This document shows, one piece after another, positions 15,524 to 25,417 of a stretch of DNA of 64,000 nucleotides. The stretch is taken from the NCBI GenBank assembly GCA_029261795.1, contig JAJDAP010000033.1, forward strand, positions 1-64,000, read 5' to 3'. Under the pieces are notes generated by a model, which worked only from the letters and a program-made list of their open reading frames with translations, made no database searches and had not been told where the DNA came from. The stretch is from Deltaproteobacteria bacterium (lineage in GTDB: Bacteria > Myxococcota_A > UBA9160 > UBA6930). The translations under genes were made by a program, and so were the position numbers. Each line of letters starts with the position of its first letter. Within the stretch, counting starts at the first letter, position 1.

Positions 15524-16815
15524 CGCGGGTGGCTCGATGTGAGTCCGGGCGCGAACAAGCAATCCTGGTCCTGACAGTGGCACGCCGGTTTTACGGAATG
15601 TGAGCCGAAGGTCGTCATCTCCGTGAAGCCTGAACTCCATGCGGCTCCCGGCGTCGCGCAGTCACACTCAGGAGCGCCCGATCCGATGAGCTGCCGAAAG
15701 GCGCAGGCGGGGGGCGGTCCGAAGAGCCGACCGTGCTCCAGCAACTCGCTCGCGTCCAATGCGAACGGCACGGGCGAGTCTGGCGAGGCGGCCTTCCATC
15801 GGAAGTGGGTGAAGCGCCCGCTCGCGCGATCGCGGAACGAGAGCCCGGCGTCCGTACCGATCCAGATGCCGTTGAAGCGAACCCGGATCCACCAGACCAG
15901 GTCGCTGGGCAGGCCGCTGTTCTCGCTCGTGAACCGGTCCCAACGCTGTTCGACCGGATCGAAGCGGAGCAGCCCGCTCCCCGGGCCAGGCCCCCATTCG
16001 CCGAACGACGCCGTCGAAACCCAGATCGCACCGGCCACCGGATCCGCCTGGACGTCCGTGACGGCAACGTCGAGGAGCGCCCGGGGGTGGACTCGCTGCC
16101 ATTTCTCGGAACCGAGATCGAAGATCGCCATTCCGCCGAACACGCCCTCCCCCTCGTAGAAACCACCCAGTAGCGCGACGTAGAGCTTCTGCTTCCACTG
16201 TCCGTGCGGCCCGAGGCGCAACACCGGCCCTGCTCCCTGGGATTGCTGAAGCAGCTCCGAAAGGGAATAGCCCCGCTCTTCGAGATCCGTTCGAGCGAAC
16301 CAGCGAGCGAACTCCGCTCGATCGGGCGCCGGGATCGGATGGAAGCGGTGCTGGTCGCCCTCTTCGATCGCGATCCCGCCCGTCTCGATCCGATAACGCT
16401 GGCTCCCTTGCGAAATCCACGGGTCCGTGTCCGCACGCGCCCGGGACGAGATCGATGGCGCAGCGATCTCCTGCCGCTCGACCCACGTGTTGCGGAGAGC
16501 CGCACTGACCGCGGGATCACCAAGCGACAGGGCCGTCACGCCGCGCGGCCCAAGTCGATAGACCGCTTCCTAGAGCCTCTGTGAGTCTGGCTCCATTGCC
16601 AGGAACCACTCGGCACCCGCTTCGAACCAACAGGTTCTCGTCGCGCCGCCCGTCTTGCCGACGCCGAGTGGTCGGTCGTAGCACTGGAGGATCCTCGGGT
16701 TTTCGGGAACTCCCGCGTTCGGCTCCCTGGCGGCGGACGCTACGGCGGCGAGCGCTATGAGGCCTGCACAGATCATCCAGTCTGCCCTTCGACCTCGCCC
16801 CACGCGCGCCCCCAC
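15520..16815 (-). pseudogene. Secreted beta-propeller-like protein gene interrupted by one amber codon
   Basis: A single minus-strand frame of about 431 codons has one TAG at 16570-16572. Upstream (16815-16573) it encodes a signal peptide (hydrophobic MICAGLIALAAVASAA) and a Cys-containing segment. Downstream, without any frame change, it encodes about 10 further codons and then 339 codons with repeated propeller-like blades (LYVALLGG, GMAIFDLG, IWVSTASFGEWG, GIWIGTDAGLSF) like ligand-binding two-component-regulator propellers, plus a Cys-rich tail. The sequence around the stop reads as ordinary protein on both sides. A recent nonsense mutation, a sequencing error or readthrough are all possible. 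A GTG at 16539 could restart the second part, but without a signal peptide. Confidence 0.65.
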
Positions 16816-16851
16816 CGGCCCGAGAGATCGCGGAGCCGTCGAGTTGGGAGC

Positions 16852-19224
16852 TTACAGCCAGGCGGGCCTGGTTCCGATCACCTTCTCCTTCCGCAACCGT
16901 TCGATCTCTTGGGCCGAAAGACCGAGTTCGCCGACGAGGATCTCCTCGTTGTGTTGGCCCAGCGTCGGCGGCGGACTCCGACGCTCTGCCGAGTTCCATG
17001 CGGAGAATCGTGCCGGGAAACCCGGATAGCGCGTCGGCCCCGTGAACGGGTGCTCGATCACCTCGTGGAAGCCGCGATGCTCGAGTTGCGGATTCGGCAC
17101 TACGAAGTGGGCGTTCCAGAGGGGTGAGGCCGGGACGCCGGCTTCGGCCAGGAGCGTGGCTGCATCTTCGGCGCTTCGCTCCTTGCACCAGATACCGATC
17201 TCCCGATCGATCTCGTCATGGTTGGCGTGACGACCTCCCGCGGTCTGGAGAACCTCACGTGCGGCCCACCCAGGGTCGCCTAGCACTTTCCGGAGTCCGG
17301 CCCACTGTGCGTCGGTGGCAACGGAGATCGCTAGCCACGGCTCCGTGGGAGACTCCGCGCGATCACGCGCCGCCTCGCCGGCGCAGCGATAGCAGCCCTG
17401 GGGAGCCGCTCCGGAACCCCGATTCTCCTGTCGGGTCAACAGCACTTCGTGCGCGCTCCACTCGATGATCTGCTCGGCGGCAAGGTTGAGTGCGGGCTCG
17501 ACCAACGCGCATTCGATGAGCTGCCCCTCGCCGGTCTTGCGGCGGTCTTCCAGCGCGGCGAGCAGACCCATCAGCGCATGCATACCACCGACCGGATCAC
17601 AGGCGCCGCGGATGATCAGCGGCATTTCTTCGTAGCCGGTGATCCAGGCCAGGCCGCTCGCTTGCTCCACGCTGGCAGCGAAGCCGACGCGGTCGCGCCA
17701 GGGACCATCGAGGCCCCAGGCGGGCATGCGGAGCAGACAGAGTCTCGGGTTCCAGGCGTGCAGGGTCTCCCAATCGAGACCGAAGTGATCCATCACCCGG
17801 GCGGAGAAGTTCTCGGTGAGGACGTCGGCCTCTTCGATGAGCTGCCGCAAGATTTGCTTGCCTGCTTCGGAATCGAGATCGAGCGTGATCGCGCGCTTGC
17901 CCGGATTCGCGCCGTGATAGACCGGCGACCACTCCCACATGACGTCGTTGCGGACGGCACCGGCGAACCGCATCCCGTCCGGACGTTGGATCGACTCGAC
18001 CTTGACGACGTCAGCGCCCCAATCGGCCAGGGTTGCGCCGACCACGGGGCCCGCCCAGAACGCGGCCAGTTCGACCACGCGAATCCCCTCGAGGGGACGA
18101 GCAGCACCCCCCGCCGAGACGGGTTCGCGCATCGCACCAGACGACGCGCGAATGCGGTCGTCGCTCTCACCTAGCATCGGCGCCGCCCGAACTTCGCCTG
18201 CCGGATGGCTGGACAAGCGCCACGGCCGCCGGGGCTGTTCGAAGCCCGCCGGGTTCCTCACGAAGACACCGCGCTCCCGGTAATGCTGCTGCTCGAGCAC
18301 GAGCTGACCATTCCCGACCGCGGCGACCGGAATCCGCATCGCGCTGGCGAGTTCGATGACCTCATCCGTGGTGTGCGTCCGGGTGAAGGCGTGCATCACC
18401 TCCTGGATGAAAGGAAGGTGTTCCATCCGCGAACGGGCGTCGTAGTAGCGCTCGTCATCGGCGACCTCCGGCCGGCCGACCATCAGGCAGAAATCCTTCC
18501 ACTGCTGCCCCGTGTAGGCGCAGAGCCCGACCCAGCCGTCCCGAGTCGGCTCGATCGAGGGCGTTTCGAGGGATTGCGGGAGCGGGCCCTCCAACCATTG
18601 GCCCTGGAGATCGTGGTAGACCGTGAGCGCGGCCAGCGCGACTTCGAACATCGAGACGTCGGCATGAACGCCCTGCCCGGTTCGCCGCGCCGAAAGATAG
18701 GCGGCGATGGCGGACACACCGGCGTAGGCTCCGGCCGCCCACTCGCCGAGCTGGCCGCCGGCTGCAACAGGTCCGCGGCCCGGGAGTCCGCGGTAGGCGG
18801 TGGAACCGGCCGCCGCTTGAAGCGTGAACTCCGTCGCGGGTCGGTCGCGCTCCGGACCGGTCGTTCCCCATGGCGTGATCGTCACGAGGGATAGGCTGGG
18901 CCTGGTGCGCCCCAACGCGGCGAAGTCGAGCGCACTCGAAGCGACGACGAGGTCTGCATCGCCGACGAGTTCGTCGAGCCGGCCGGGCCCGTCGCGAACG
19001 CTGCACTTCCCGGCAGCCAGGAAGTGGAAGAGTGTGCCGGAACCATCCTCGGGGATGGTTTGGCTCGAGGCCGAATAGCGTCGCAACGGATGGCCGCTCT
19101 CGGCTTCGAGCATCACGACGTCGGCACCGGCGTCGACCAACATCTTGGTCGCGTAGGCACCTGCGACCGTGGTCGAGACATCGACCACCCGGAGTTCTGC
19201 GAAGGGCTGGTCTCGTTCGCTCAA
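16852..19224 (-). CDS. Double-length CaiB/BaiF (family III) CoA-transferase
   Basis: This 790-residue protein is two family III CoA-transferase units in one chain, about 1-375 and 385-790. Each has the Rossmann opening (RVVDVSTTVAGAYATKML; RVVELAAFWAGPVVGATLADWG), and each has a block around the usual catalytic Asp: GQGVHADVSMFE in the first and GEGQLIECALVE in the second, both with Glu where formyl-CoA transferase has Asp169 by my alignment. Family members are normally about 400 residues and act as interlocked dimers, so one chain here may supply both subunits. It would move CoA between organic acids or act as an acyl-CoA racemase; substrate unknown. Confidence 0.88.
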   Translation of the reverse strand: MSERDQPFAELRVVDVSTTVAGAYATKMLVDAGADVVMLEAESGHPLRRYSASSQTIPEDGSGTLFHFLAAGKCSVRDGPGRLDELVGDADLVVASSALDFAALGRTRPSLSLVTITPWGTTGPERDRPATEFTLQAAAGSTAYRGLPGRGPVAAGGQLGEWAAGAYAGVSAIAAYLSARRTGQGVHADVSMFEVALAALTVYHDLQGQWLEGPLPQSLETPSIEPTRDGWVGLCAYTGQQWKDFCLMVGRPEVADDERYYDARSRMEHLPFIQEVMHAFTRTHTTDEVIELASAMRIPVAAVGNGQLVLEQQHYRERGVFVRNPAGFEQPRRPWRLSSHPAGEVRAAPMLGESDDRIRASSGAMREPVSAGGAARPLEGIRVVELAAFWAGPVVGATLADWGADVVKVESIQRPDGMRFAGAVRNDVMWEWSPVYHGANPGKRAITLDLDSEAGKQILRQLIEEADVLTENFSARVMDHFGLDWETLHAWNPRLCLLRMPAWGLDGPWRDRVGFAASVEQASGLAWITGYEEMPLIIRGACDPVGGMHALMGLLAALEDRRKTGEGQLIECALVEPALNLAAEQIIEWSAHEVLLTRQENRGSGAAPQGCYRCAGEAARDRAESPTEPWLAISVATDAQWAGLRKVLGDPGWAAREVLQTAGGRHANHDEIDREIGIWCKERSAEDAATLLAEAGVPASPLWNAHFVVPNPQLEHRGFHEVIEHPFTGPTRYPGFPARFSAWNSAERRSPPPTLGQHNEEILVGELGLSAQEIERLRKEKVIGTRPAWL

Positions 19225-19276
19225 GCGACCTCCGTTCGAGAGAGACGAGTAGCCTAGCTCGCTCGTCCTGGTCGCC

Positions 19277-20518
19277 TCAGGCCGAGGGCTCCCCGCGTCG
19301 GGGCGGATCCAGTCGGAAGCGGCCGATACAGAGCGCGGCCAGAGCCAGGACGCCAGCGGCGCCGAGGAACGCGGGCCCGTACTCGCCCGTCACGCTCCGC
19401 ACGGCCCCGGCGATGAGCGGTGCACCGGCCAACAAGGGGAGACCGATCAGCCCCTGAATTCCCATCACGCTGGCCACGACCTCGGGGCCGAAGCGGCGAC
19501 CCACGAAGAGCGGGTGGATCGGTGCGGCCCCACCGGTTCCGAGTCCCATGCCGGCGGCCGCGATCAGGGCGACGTTGAAGGTCGGCCAGGATGCGAGCGC
19601 AGCGTAGGATGCGCCGAACAGACCCAGCAACACGAACAGCACGAGCTTCGGTGGAAAGCGATCGACCAACGCACCACTACCCAGGGTTCCGATGAAACCG
19701 AACACGGCCGCGACCGAGATGGAGAGCGCGGCGCGTTGCGGCGAGACACCGGCCTCTTCGAGGAACGGAACCAGATACAGGCCCATTCCGACGGGTACGG
19801 CGAAGATGAGGCCGATCCCGATCGCCAGCCACCAGAAATCCGCTTCGCGCAGCCAGTCGCCGGCAGAAGCCGCCGGCAGCGGGACGCTCTCTTCGACGGG
19901 CCGTGCGGGGCGTCCGTCCTGGGTCTGACCCAGTGCTTCCGGGCGTCCCACAACGGCGAAGCCAATGACCGGAAGCCCGATGGCGACGGCGCCGAAGCCG
20001 AGCATCTGGATCGCGCTGCGCCAGCCGTCTGCGTCGATCGCCCAGGCCACCGCAAGCGGAATTCCAAAGCCGGCCACCGCTGGCCCCGCCGCGGATATGG
20101 CGAGCGCCGTGCCGCGCCGTGCCAGGAACCAGCGGACGATCGTGGCGTTCGCGGGCAACGGACCGTAGAGCGCGATCCCGACGGAAATCACGACCATTCC
20201 CGCAGCGAGCTGCCAGGACTCGACCGCCAAGGAGAAGCCGTAGAGTCCGATGCCCGCCAGGACCACACCCCCCGCCATCAGACTCTTCACCCAGCCACGA
20301 TCGACGGCCGGTCCGATGGTCACGCCGACCAACGCCAGCATGACGATCAGGATCGACATTCCAGCCCCGACTTCGCCGGGTTCCATCGCGAACTCGCGAG
20401 CGATGGGGTTCACCAATGGGCTGTAGGCCTGTAGCAGGCCGACGCCGCACGCCTGCGTCGCCGAGAGGGCGAAGGCAACCCGCCAGCCCGAAAAGCCCGG
20501 CGGATTCGCGGTGCTCAA
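19277..20518 (-). CDS. Major facilitator superfamily transporter
   Basis: This 413-residue inner-membrane protein has about twelve hydrophobic helices in two halves, separated by a charged loop (GRPEALGQTQDGRPARPVEES) near residue 200. It resembles the oxalate/formate-antiporter-like MFS branch, inferred from the N-terminal helix ending in LLQAYSPLVNPIAREF. The TTG start at 20518 overlaps the stop of the upstream flavoprotein gene (TTGA) and leaves a short cytoplasmic N-terminus before helix 1. A longer in-frame upstream stretch is Arg-rich and antisense-like in composition, so it is not used. Coupling with the flavoprotein suggests uptake of its substrate. Confidence 0.85.
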   Translation of the reverse strand: MSTANPPGFSGWRVAFALSATQACGVGLLQAYSPLVNPIAREFAMEPGEVGAGMSILIVMLALVGVTIGPAVDRGWVKSLMAGGVVLAGIGLYGFSLAVESWQLAAGMVVISVGIALYGPLPANATIVRWFLARRGTALAISAAGPAVAGFGIPLAVAWAIDADGWRSAIQMLGFGAVAIGLPVIGFAVVGRPEALGQTQDGRPARPVEESVPLPAASAGDWLREADFWWLAIGIGLIFAVPVGMGLYLVPFLEEAGVSPQRAALSISVAAVFGFIGTLGSGALVDRFPPKLVLFVLLGLFGASYAALASWPTFNVALIAAAGMGLGTGGAAPIHPLFVGRRFGPEVVASVMGIQGLIGLPLLAGAPLIAGAVRSVTGEYGPAFLGAAGVLALAALCIGRFRLDPPRRGEPSA

Positions 20519-21606
20519 GCCTCGCCGGCGAGCGCGGCGCTTGCCCAGGTCTCGGCGGCCTGATCCCAGCTCAGGAGGGCATGTGCGTGCCCCGCGTTGA
20601 CGTCTCGCCAGATGCGTTGGATCGGCTCGCTCTCCTGGAGTGCCCCGCCGCCACTGGCTTCGAAAACGCGCTGGGTCGCACGCGTGCAAAGTTCGGCGCA
20701 GTATCCGGTGTCGCGAACCCAACGTGCGTTCGGCGGATTGTCCGGCATTCCCGCGGCGAGCCACTCGTCGATCTCGCGGGCATTGCGTTCCAGCAGGAGA
20801 CGCGCCGCCTCGACCTCGACGGCAGATTCGGCGAGCCGCGAGCGCGCGACGGCCGACTGGCCCTGCTTCGTCATGTTGACCAGAACCCGCCCCGCGAGCC
20901 GTTCCTGAAAACGCGCCACCGCGGCTTCGGCCCCGCCTAACACCGGGCCCGCGATGATCGTCACGGCGAGGCCCATCAGCTTGCCGACCACGTCTCCCCA
21001 GGGTAGATATTGGGCGGCCGGGACGAAGACATCCTCGGCGAGGATGTCCTTGCTCCCGGTGCCGCGCAGTCCCATCACGTGCCAATTGTCGAGCACTTCG
21101 AGTTCACGCTTCTCGACGAGATAGAGGTAGGGGACCGGCGGGTCGGCCGTGGTCTCGACGGCGCCGAGGAAGAGCCAATCCGCGTGGTCGCAGCCCGAAG
21201 CGAATGACCAGCGACCCGAGAGGCGCATGCCCCCCTCGACAGCCTGGGCGCGACCGACCGGGCCCAATGAAGCGGAGACCATCGTTTCCGGATCATCTCC
21301 CCAGACCGCTTCCTGAGCCGCCTCCGGGTAGACGGAAAGCAGCTTGTTGTGGCCGCACCAGACGAACTCGCACCAGCCGGTCGAGACACAGGCGTGGGCC
21401 AGGGTCGAGGTGAGTGCCACGTGGGTGGTCGCGCCGAGGTCGGAGCCTCCATGGCGAGCGGGTTGAAGAGCACGGGTGAGGCCGCTCTCGATCAGCGAGC
21501 GGACACTCGCTTTCGGCAGCTGCCGTAGGCTCTCGGCTTCGGCCGTTCGCTCGCGCAGTTCGGGAAGCAGCTTTTCGGCTCGCTCGACCAGCGTCTCGTG
21601 ATCCAT
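20515..21606 (-). CDS. Acyl-CoA dehydrogenase-fold flavoprotein (group D monooxygenase-like)
   Basis: This 363-residue protein has the acyl-CoA dehydrogenase fold but carries motifs of the two-component flavin monooxygenase/HsaA-like branch. These are WSFASGCDHADW (in the middle beta domain), WHVMGLRGTGSKD and a C-terminal helical domain with FEASGGGALQE. Such proteins hydroxylate aromatic or sulfur-containing substrates using reduced flavin from a partner reductase; no reductase is adjacent. ATG 21606 is chosen because MDHETLVERAEKLLPELRER is a normal family N-terminus and a GGTGGG stretch precedes it. Its stop overlaps the MFS start. Confidence 0.8.
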   Translation of the reverse strand: MDHETLVERAEKLLPELRERTAEAESLRQLPKASVRSLIESGLTRALQPARHGGSDLGATTHVALTSTLAHACVSTGWCEFVWCGHNKLLSVYPEAAQEAVWGDDPETMVSASLGPVGRAQAVEGGMRLSGRWSFASGCDHADWLFLGAVETTADPPVPYLYLVEKRELEVLDNWHVMGLRGTGSKDILAEDVFVPAAQYLPWGDVVGKLMGLAVTIIAGPVLGGAEAAVARFQERLAGRVLVNMTKQGQSAVARSRLAESAVEVEAARLLLERNAREIDEWLAAGMPDNPPNARWVRDTGYCAELCTRATQRVFEASGGGALQESEPIQRIWRDVNAGHAHALLSWDQAAETWASAALAGEA

Positions 21607-21710
21607 CCCACCGGTGTACCCCATCCCGCCGATCTTGGCCCAGCAATCCTTGGCTCGCTGGCAGGCTCCGTGCGATGATCGCGACAACCCGCGCCCAGGA
21701 GGAGATAGAC

Positions 21711-22277
21711 ATGGAACTCAGCTGGTCCCACATCGTCATCAAGGTCCGCGACATCGACGCGATGATCGGGTTCTACCGCGAGGTACTCGGCTTCGAGATC
21801 GCGGACCAGGGCCCCCTGTTCGGCGATTCCGGCCCGCACATCGTGTTCATGAGCCAGACCCCGGACGACCATCATCAGGTCGCCTTCGCCGAGGTGCGAC
21901 AGGACGATGGCGAATCGAACTCGGTCGACCACATCGCGTTCCGCGTGGACTCGCTCGCTGAGGTTCGGGAGATGATGGATCGCGTCGCCCAGGACGATCG
22001 CGTGGATGCCGGCGCACCGGTCACCCATGGAAACGCGCTCTCGGTCTATTTCAAGGATCCCGAAGGCAACGGGATCGAGGTCTTCTGCGACACACCGTGG
22101 CACGTGCAACAGCCCGTCATCGGCCCGTGGGATCCGGCCAAGAGCGACGCCGAGGTTCTCCGGGAAACAGAAGCGCAGTTCCAGGACAAGCCGGAATTCC
22201 AACCGATGGACGACTACCGGAAGGCCCACGCCACACGTTATGTCGACCCGAGCGTCAAACGCTCCATCGATCGTTAG
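21711..22277 (+). CDS. VOC family (glyoxalase/extradiol dioxygenase-like) protein
   Basis: This 188-residue vicinal-oxygen-chelate protein has a metal triad readable as His7 (WSHIVIKV), His74 (VDHIAFRV) and Glu123 (GIEVF), the arrangement of type I extradiol dioxygenases and related enzymes. The core fold occupies about 1-130; a C-terminal extension (DTPWHVQQPVIGPWDP) is typical of the biphenyl-diol dioxygenase-like subgroup. Ring cleavage of a catechol is a reasonable but unproven function. AGGAGG precedes the ATG. The DUF3604 gene begins 7 bp after its stop. Confidence 0.85.
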   Translation: MELSWSHIVIKVRDIDAMIGFYREVLGFEIADQGPLFGDSGPHIVFMSQTPDDHHQVAFAEVRQDDGESNSVDHIAFRVDSLAEVREMMDRVAQDDRVDAGAPVTHGNALSVYFKDPEGNGIEVFCDTPWHVQQPVIGPWDPAKSDAEVLRETEAQFQDKPEFQPMDDYRKAHATRYVDPSVKRSIDR

Positions 22278-22284
22278 GTCCGGG

Positions 22285-24441
22285 GTGAATCCGTGGTGCC
22301 GTGGCCCTTGGCTCGCCTCGCTTCTGCTGGCGCTCGCCTGTAGCGGCGAACACGAGCCGCCGGGAGTCGTGACGAATCGCGAACGACCGCGGGAGGAAGT
22401 GGCGGCACGAGACGCGCTCTCACGGGCTTCCGCTACGACACGGGGACGGTCCGCGGGGAAGCAGATCCTGTTCGGGGACCTCCACACGCACACGACGTTT
22501 TCCCAGGACGCCTTCTCGATCAGCCTGCCGTTGCTGGGTGGTGAGGGTGCGCATCCGCCGGCGGATGCTTGCGACTACGCGCGTTTCTGCTCCTCGCTCG
22601 ACTTCTGGAGCATCAACGATCACGCCGAGGGGCTGACACCCCTGCACTGGGAGGAGACGCGCACTTCGGTTCGAGCCTGCAACGCCGCGACGAGCGACCC
22701 GGCGAATCCGGACCTCGTGACATTCCTCGGCTGGGAGTGGACCCAGGTCGGCACCAGCGCAGCGAGCCACTTCGGCCACAAGAACGTGGTGCTTCGCGAG
22801 ACGGCGGAAGGCAAGGTGCCGCCGCGCCCGATCGCTGCACCTCGCAAGGAATTCGGAAAGATCCCCGTGGGTCCGGCGCAGCGCGTCCTGATGCCCCTCG
22901 CCGATTGGCAGAACCGCCAGCGATACTGGGACTTCTTCACGTTGTACGAAGAGATGGGCGCTGTCCCGCCCTGCGAGGTCGGCGTCGATACGCGGGAACT
23001 CCCGGACGACTGCCACGAAGTCGCTGCCGACCCTCGCGAACTCTACGAGAAGCTCGATCAATGGGGCGTCGACGCATTGGTCATCCCGCATGGCACGGCC
23101 TGGGGGCTCTCGACCCCGCCCGGAACGACCTTGCGCCAGCAACTTTCCCAAGAGCAGCACGATCCCAAGCGCCAGATCGCCTTCGAGATCTACTCGGGGC
23201 ACGGAACCTCCGAGGAGTACCGCCAGTGGCCGGACCTGACCCAGCAGGAATGCCCTGCGCCTAGCGACGACTATCTCGCCTGCTGCTGGCAGGCCGGCGA
23301 GATCATTCGCTCACGCTGCGAAGATCCGACTGCGGGTTCCTGCGATGAGAAGGCCGCCCTCGCACGCCGCTACTATGTGGAGGCCGGCGTCGGGGGACAT
23401 AACACCGTGCCGGGCGCGCGTGTCGAAGATTGGCTCGACTGCGGGCAATGCCGCGGCTGCTTCATGCCTGCCATGGACATGCGACCCGGCATGACCGGTC
23501 AGGCCGCGCTTGCCATGACGAACCTCGAGGACGGCGCGCGCTTCCGCTTCGGCTTCATCGGTTCGAGCGATACACACCGAGCCCGGCCGGGAAACGGCTA
23601 CAAGGAGACCGACCCCGATCGAACCATCGATTCGATCCGCCCGATCGCGGCGTTGGGCGGAAGGGGCGAGGCCTCACCGGATCCGGTGCCGATCGTGCTC
23701 GACGAGCTGCCGATCGCGGGTCGCCGCTACACCGAGCGGCAGGCATCGTTCTACGTCACCGGGGGTCTCGTGGCGGTCCACGCCGAAGGTCGCGATCGGG
23801 ATGCGGTCTACGATGCCCTCGAGCGCCGCGAGGTGTACGGGACCTCGGGCGATCGGATCCTGCTCTGGTTCGATCTGCTGAACGCGACTTCGGGCACAGC
23901 CGCGATGGGCAGCGAGGCATCGGTTTCGGGCGTGCCGCGGTTTCGCGTTTCCGCGGTCGGCTCCTTCGACCAGAACCCCGGCTGCCCGGTGTCGGTGCAC
24001 GGCGCGCTCGACGCGGCGCGGATCGAGTCGGTCTGCGCCGGCGAGTGTTATCACCCCGCTGACACGCGACGACGGATCGACGCCATCGAGGTGGTGCGTA
24101 TCCGCGCACAGGCGGCCGCCGACGAATCCCTCGCTGAACTCATCGAGGACCCCTGGCTCCGACACGCGTGTTCCGGAAGTCCCGACGGCTGCGACTTCGA
24201 ATTCGAAGACCCGGAGTTCGCTGGAACCGATCGCGAGATCGTCTACTACGTCCGGGCACTCCAGGAGCCGACACCCGCGATCAACGGCGACCCCCTGCGC
24301 TGCGCGCGAGACGAGCGCGGCTTCTGCATCGAGGCGCGCCCTTGCACCTCGCCCAGCTCCGACGACAGTTGCGTCTCGGAGATCCGCGAGCGTGCCTGGT
24401 CTTCGCCCATCTTCGTGAGCGCGGCACCAACCGTGGAGTAG
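22285..24441 (+). CDS. DUF3604 family lipoprotein
   Basis: This 718-residue putative outer or periplasmic lipoprotein has an N-terminal signal with a lipobox ending at Cys19 (LLLALACSG). The body matches DUF3604, a PHP/metallohydrolase-like family: a metal-binding opening GDLHTHTTFSQDAF, then DFWSINDHAEG, FLGWEWTQ, ALVIPHGTAWG and GFIGSSDTHRARPG. It is unusually Cys-rich (ACCWQ, DCGQCRGCF), consistent with disulfides outside the cytoplasm. The GTG at 22285 is chosen because it gives the lipoprotein signal; the frame is open upstream but overlaps the VOC gene. The function of DUF3604 is unknown; the ligand pattern suggests a di- or tri-metal hydrolase. Confidence 0.83.
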   Translation: MNPWCRGPWLASLLLALACSGEHEPPGVVTNRERPREEVAARDALSRASATTRGRSAGKQILFGDLHTHTTFSQDAFSISLPLLGGEGAHPPADACDYARFCSSLDFWSINDHAEGLTPLHWEETRTSVRACNAATSDPANPDLVTFLGWEWTQVGTSAASHFGHKNVVLRETAEGKVPPRPIAAPRKEFGKIPVGPAQRVLMPLADWQNRQRYWDFFTLYEEMGAVPPCEVGVDTRELPDDCHEVAADPRELYEKLDQWGVDALVIPHGTAWGLSTPPGTTLRQQLSQEQHDPKRQIAFEIYSGHGTSEEYRQWPDLTQQECPAPSDDYLACCWQAGEIIRSRCEDPTAGSCDEKAALARRYYVEAGVGGHNTVPGARVEDWLDCGQCRGCFMPAMDMRPGMTGQAALAMTNLEDGARFRFGFIGSSDTHRARPGNGYKETDPDRTIDSIRPIAALGGRGEASPDPVPIVLDELPIAGRRYTERQASFYVTGGLVAVHAEGRDRDAVYDALERREVYGTSGDRILLWFDLLNATSGTAAMGSEASVSGVPRFRVSAVGSFDQNPGCPVSVHGALDAARIESVCAGECYHPADTRRRIDAIEVVRIRAQAAADESLAELIEDPWLRHACSGSPDGCDFEFEDPEFAGTDREIVYYVRALQEPTPAINGDPLRCARDERGFCIEARPCTSPSSDDSCVSEIRERAWSSPIFVSAAPTVE

Positions 24442-24520
24442 AAACCAGGGAACCGCGGCGATTCCGCTCGTGTCTGCTATCGCTGGTGCCCCTGCTGGAC
24501 GAGGGCTGGAGGATTCGAAG

Positions 24521-25417
24521 ATGCGCGGAGGTCGCGCTGCTGCCCTTGGAGCCTGCCTGGCCCTCGCTTGGCTCGGCTGCGCATTCGCTGGTACGCCGGA
24601 TCCGCCGCCGGAGCACTGGCGGCTCAGCGAGATCCAGGACCGCAAGATCCGGGAATCCTCCGGTCTCGCGCGCAGCCGCACCTACCAAGGGGTCTACTGG
24701 ACCCACAACGATTCAGGAGACACCGCGCGCTTCTTCGCGATCAATGATTCCGGCAGCCTCCTCGCCGAGTTCACGGTGACCGGCGCCGGACAGATCGACT
24801 GGGAGGACATCGCGATCGATGATGCCGGCTTCCTCTACCTCGGAGATTTCGGCAACAACGGGAACGACCGGGACGACCTCGTCGTCTATCGCGTCGCCGA
24901 ACCCGACCCGGCCTCCGGTGGTGGCAGTGTCCCGCTGGAACGGCCGATACCGTTCTCCTACGCCGACCAGGAACGGCTCGGCGATCGGCGGCGGATGAAT
25001 TTCGATGGCGAGGCGCTCTTCTGGCGCAGTGGAGCGCTCTATCTCTTCACCAAACATCGCAGCGATGCCGCGACCCAGCTCTATCGCCTGGACCCCGACG
25101 CCACATCGCCCCAGCGGCTCTCGCCAATCGCGCGTTTCGAGCTCAGCGGCGGTGCCGACGGATTCCTCGGTAACACCACCGCCGCAGACCTGAGCCCCGA
25201 CGGGAGACGCCTGGCACTCCTGACCTACCGTGGGATCTTCCTGTTCGAGTGGGAAAGCGGTGCGGCATTGCCGACCGGCCCGGTCGCCGTGCTTCCCCTC
25301 GATATCGGCGTGACCCAGCAAGCGGAATCGATCAGCTGGGACGGTGACGCGCTGATCGTCGGCAATGAGCAGCGGCGCCTGTTCCGAATCCCGGATCCGT
25401 TCGGCGAGGCTCGTTAG
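24521..25417 (+). CDS. Putative lipoprotein with propeller-like repeats
   Basis: This 298-residue protein begins with a signal peptide containing a lipobox-like LAWLGC (Cys20). The mature part has SGLARSRTYQGVYWTHNDSGD, DWEDIAIDDAGFLYLGDFGNN, WDGDALIVGNEQ and similar strands, suggesting a beta-propeller related to SdiA-regulated or esterase-like phytase domains. No catalytic residues are identified. ATG 24521 is chosen over ATG 24470 because GGAGGATT lies nine bases upstream and the signal peptide starts there. It is 79 bp after the DUF3604 gene and converges with the phosphotransferase gene, overlapping it by 4 bp. Confidence 0.7.
   Translation: MRGGRAAALGACLALAWLGCAFAGTPDPPPEHWRLSEIQDRKIRESSGLARSRTYQGVYWTHNDSGDTARFFAINDSGSLLAEFTVTGAGQIDWEDIAIDDAGFLYLGDFGNNGNDRDDLVVYRVAEPDPASGGGSVPLERPIPFSYADQERLGDRRRMNFDGEALFWRSGALYLFTKHRSDAATQLYRLDPDATSPQRLSPIARFELSGGADGFLGNTTAADLSPDGRRLALLTYRGIFLFEWESGAALPTGPVAVLPLDIGVTQQAESISWDGDALIVGNEQRRLFRIPDPFGEAR

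Noticed and set aside
20519-21085. Upstream in-frame extension of the MFS transporter
   Set aside because: It is Arg-rich, lies over the flavoprotein gene in another frame and adds no domain. The TTG at 20518 with TTGA overlap is better.
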